Shown here in pieces: positions 20,849-22,857 of a stretch of DNA of 22,857 bases (within the stretch, counting starts at the first letter, position 1; every line of letters begins with the position of its first letter). Source of the DNA: an uncultured bacterium (GTDB lineage Bacteria > Bacillota > Clostridia > Lachnospirales > Lachnospiraceae); contig CALBJL010000038.1 in NCBI GenBank assembly GCA_937893485.1, positions 1 to 22,857 on the forward strand. The letters are read 5' to 3'. Under the pieces are notes generated by a model that was not told the origin of the DNA, did no database searches, and saw nothing but the letters and a program-made list of their open reading frames with translations. A program made the translations under genes and the position numbers.

Positions 20849-22111
20849 ATGATTAGTGAAGATAAAGAAACAAAAATATGTAAGAAATGTGGGAGGAAAC
20901 TTCCATTAGATAAATTTGGAATAAACCATAGTTATACAAGAAATATGTGTAAAGAGTGTTTCAATGAAGGAATGCGAGAAAAGCGTTATCAACAAAGACT
21001 GTCTGATGGCTTGGAAATATACCATAAAGATAAGTCTATGAAGATACAGAGGAAATATAAGAAACCATATCATTTTCAGATATTGTATAGGTCGGAATCT
21101 GGTATTCCGAATATTGCAAAAGATGAAGTATTTGTGCGTTTATTTGACTATAAAACTGTATGGACTTCCAATTATGGCAGGATAATTGAGAGATTGGATA
21201 ATGGCACATATCAGCTTGTAAAAGGTGTATATTCAAGAGCCACAAAGGAATTGACCTATACACTTGACAGGAATGTTTATTTCAAGTCTAAGAACAGATG
21301 GGGATATAGGAAAGAGAAGGTAACTGCCAGTGACCTTGTAATTCAGATGTTTGTTGTCAACTATGACATGAAAAATAATACTATGGTATGGCATAAGAAC
21401 AATGATACAAAGGATAATTACTACAAGCATTTATTCCCAATCACCGACAAACAGTACAATGAGATTTTGAGAGTGCATGAACAGGATGGAGCAATTACAG
21501 ATAAACAGATTATGGAGATTGTCAATGCGGTAGAGTTTAAGCCCAATGATTGGAAACCTTGGTACAATAAAAGAACTTATGAAGGTGTCGGATATGTCGG
21601 AGGAGATATTGATTATGAATCATACTCATTTATCAAGTGGAAAAATATGATCCAAAGGTGCTACAGTGATGTTGTGCATAAATTAAAACCTTATTACATG
21701 GATAAGGAAGTTTGTATTGAATGGCAGAACTACCAGAATTTCAAGCTATGGTTTGACGCACATTATATTCCTGGAACTAAGGTTGATTTGGACAAAGACC
21801 TTCTCTATAAGGAAGGCAATATATACAGTCCAGAAACGTGTGCATTTATGACGCATTTCTTGAATACAGTGTTTGAAGATAGAGGAATTGAAAGTAATAT
21901 TCAACAGAACGATGATGGTACATATTCAGTATCAATGAATGTACTTAATAAGAAAATGGATATAGGTGTATTCGATTCAGAGGAAGATGCTCACAGCGGA
22001 TTCATAGATGGCAAGATTGATTATATTTGTGACCTTGCAGAAAAGTGTAAGGGTAAAGTGCCAGATTATGTGTATGAAGGTATGCTGAATTATAAAATTG
22101 AAATTGACTAA
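20849..22111 (+). CDS. NUMOD/HNH-type homing-endonuclease-like protein with zinc ribbon
   Basis: 420 residues. A four-Cys zinc ribbon lies at 11-37 (C11-x2-C14, C34-x2-C37). A NUMOD4-like part follows: DEVFVRLFDYKTVWTSNYGR and later MVWHKNNDTKDNYYKHL, resembling the H-x-N-x-x-x-x-D-N part of HNH nucleases. Then comes a domain found in phage AP2/HNH proteins: WKNMIQRCYSD, VCIEWQNYQNFKLWF, DKDLLYKEGN and YSPETCAF. The H-N-H catalytic set seems weakened, so nuclease activity is uncertain. ATG 20849 follows AAAAAGGAGG with only three bases between; an in-frame TTG at 20819 is less likely. It is related to the next gene. Confidence 0.7.
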   Translation: MISEDKETKICKKCGRKLPLDKFGINHSYTRNMCKECFNEGMREKRYQQRLSDGLEIYHKDKSMKIQRKYKKPYHFQILYRSESGIPNIAKDEVFVRLFDYKTVWTSNYGRIIERLDNGTYQLVKGVYSRATKELTYTLDRNVYFKSKNRWGYRKEKVTASDLVIQMFVVNYDMKNNTMVWHKNNDTKDNYYKHLFPITDKQYNEILRVHEQDGAITDKQIMEIVNAVEFKPNDWKPWYNKRTYEGVGYVGGDIDYESYSFIKWKNMIQRCYSDVVHKLKPYYMDKEVCIEWQNYQNFKLWFDAHYIPGTKVDLDKDLLYKEGNIYSPETCAFMTHFLNTVFEDRGIESNIQQNDDGTYSVSMNVLNKKMDIGVFDSEEDAHSGFIDGKIDYICDLAEKCKGKVPDYVYEGMLNYKIEID

Positions 22112-22175
22112 TAATCGGAGGTGGCAGATTTAACCCTGCTGCCTCTTTGCAGTTTATAAGGAGAAAAAAGGAATT

Positions 22176-22857
22176 ATGGCGTATATAAAGGTCAAAGATA
22201 GAAGAAGATTTGAACGAAAAGAGTTCAGAGATTACATAAAGTTATCAGATGATAAAGTGCTTGACACAAAGAAAAACAATATAGATTTGCTTGGTGATGA
22301 TGAAGTGTTTGTACAGATTGAAGATACACAACACTATTGGATTTCAAGCCATGGCAGACTTACAAACAATATGAGGAAAGATAAAACATTTTTCTTTCAT
22401 AAGATGGACAGCGGTAATCCAGAGAGAAGCGTGCATTGGACGATTGTAACTTATGACATTGACGGAACAGCTTTACATGAAGAGACAAGTCCAGAGATAC
22501 TTGTGGCAAAGTATTTCTTAATCAAGCCGACAGGATGTAATAAAGTATGGCATATAGACGAAAATATGAATAACAACTACTACAAAAATCTGATGTATGT
22601 ATCTGCGGAAGAGTATGAGTTGTTGAGAAAGCACGTTAAAACAGTTGCGGAGCTTGGCAGAGAGCAGGAATATTATGATTACAATACTGTCAAGGGCAAT
22701 CCAGCTTATTCTATATGGGCTGGTATTTATGCAAGGTGTTATGGTGGCAGTTCGTTATTGGTGAATCAGTGCTACGAGGATGCATATATGTGTGATGAGT
22801 GGAAGATGTTTTTTGTCAAGTACTTTTCCCTGAAAAAAGCGTCAAAATTCCCTGTTT
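22176..22857 (+). CDS. NUMOD-like protein, 3' truncated by the window edge, paralogue of the preceding gene
   Basis: Open from ATG 22176 (after AAGGAGAAAAAAGG) to the window end, 227 complete codons. Three blocks parallel the upstream gene: DEVFVQIEDTQHYWISSHGR against DEVFVRLFDYKTVWTSNYGR; NKVWHIDENMNNNYYKNLM against NTMVWHKNNDTKDNYYKHL; and YSIWAGIYARCYGG against YSFIKWKNMIQRCYSD. The N-terminal zinc ribbon of the other protein is absent, replaced by a basic stretch. So a tandem duplication with divergence. It belongs to the inserted element. Confidence 0.72.
   Translation, partial: MAYIKVKDRRRFERKEFRDYIKLSDDKVLDTKKNNIDLLGDDEVFVQIEDTQHYWISSHGRLTNNMRKDKTFFFHKMDSGNPERSVHWTIVTYDIDGTALHEETSPEILVAKYFLIKPTGCNKVWHIDENMNNNYYKNLMYVSAEEYELLRKHVKTVAELGREQEYYDYNTVKGNPAYSIWAGIYARCYGGSSLLVNQCYEDAYMCDEWKMFFVKYFSLKKASKFPV

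Noticed and set aside
22112..22160. GGCAG/CTGCC hairpin between the two NUMOD-like genes
   Set aside because: Only five certain base pairs and a short T-rich tail; could be a weak terminator but not supported enough to list.

Overview
The window looks like chromosome from a Gram-positive, low-to-mid GC anaerobe of the class Clostridia, most likely a Lachnospiraceae-type gut bacterium. This is inferred from strong AGGAGG ribosome sites, standard TTGACA/TATAAT promoters, response regulators with a Spo0A-type DNA-binding domain, an AgrC-like GHKL kinase, and an NhaC antiporter. No rRNA, tRNA or CRISPR array was seen.

Bases 1-4203 hold a signalling block: the 3' end of one response regulator and a complete paralogue, both with Spo0A_C output domains. 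A rho-independent terminator follows that overlaps 0A-box-like sites. Next come a 14-codon hydrophobic peptide ORF whose Shine-Dalgarno lies inside a long hairpin, a second tiny ORF, and a multi-membrane-span AgrC-like histidine kinase. A secreted protein with two PPC-like domains ends the block. Together the kinase, tiny peptide and regulators form a candidate peptide-signalling module that I cannot match to a described system.

Bases 4270-8600 contain a lone XerC/D-type tyrosine recombinase (minus strand). Divergent from it is an operon of an unrecognised protein (probably frameshifted at its start), an FRG-domain protein and an NrtR-like Nudix/winged-helix protein. Bases 8600-10165 encode a three-gene HipBST-like toxin-antitoxin system with its own operator and an apparently leaderless promoter.

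Bases 10200-12300 hold a frameshifted RsiV/DUF3298-like secreted protein, a secreted Big_2-NlpC/P60 cell-wall enzyme, and a short 3' remnant of a Cu/Zn superoxide dismutase gene on the minus strand. Bases 12400-15913 are a two-gene operon: a DMT-family transporter translationally coupled to a fusion of a GCS2-type gamma-glutamate-cysteine ligase and a glutathionylspermidine-synthase-like ATP-grasp domain. A convergent CbiE/CbiT-like protein and a divergent NhaC Na+/H+ antiporter follow.

At about 18762 the sequence changes character. A promoter and the first part of an FMN (RFN) riboswitch are cut off in mid-structure and followed by AT-rich sequence with repeats and phage/mobile-element-type genes: cold-shock protein, gp10-like protein, HU-like protein, an unknown, and two related NUMOD/HNH-type proteins. 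This is read as the left end of an inserted element that runs past the window.
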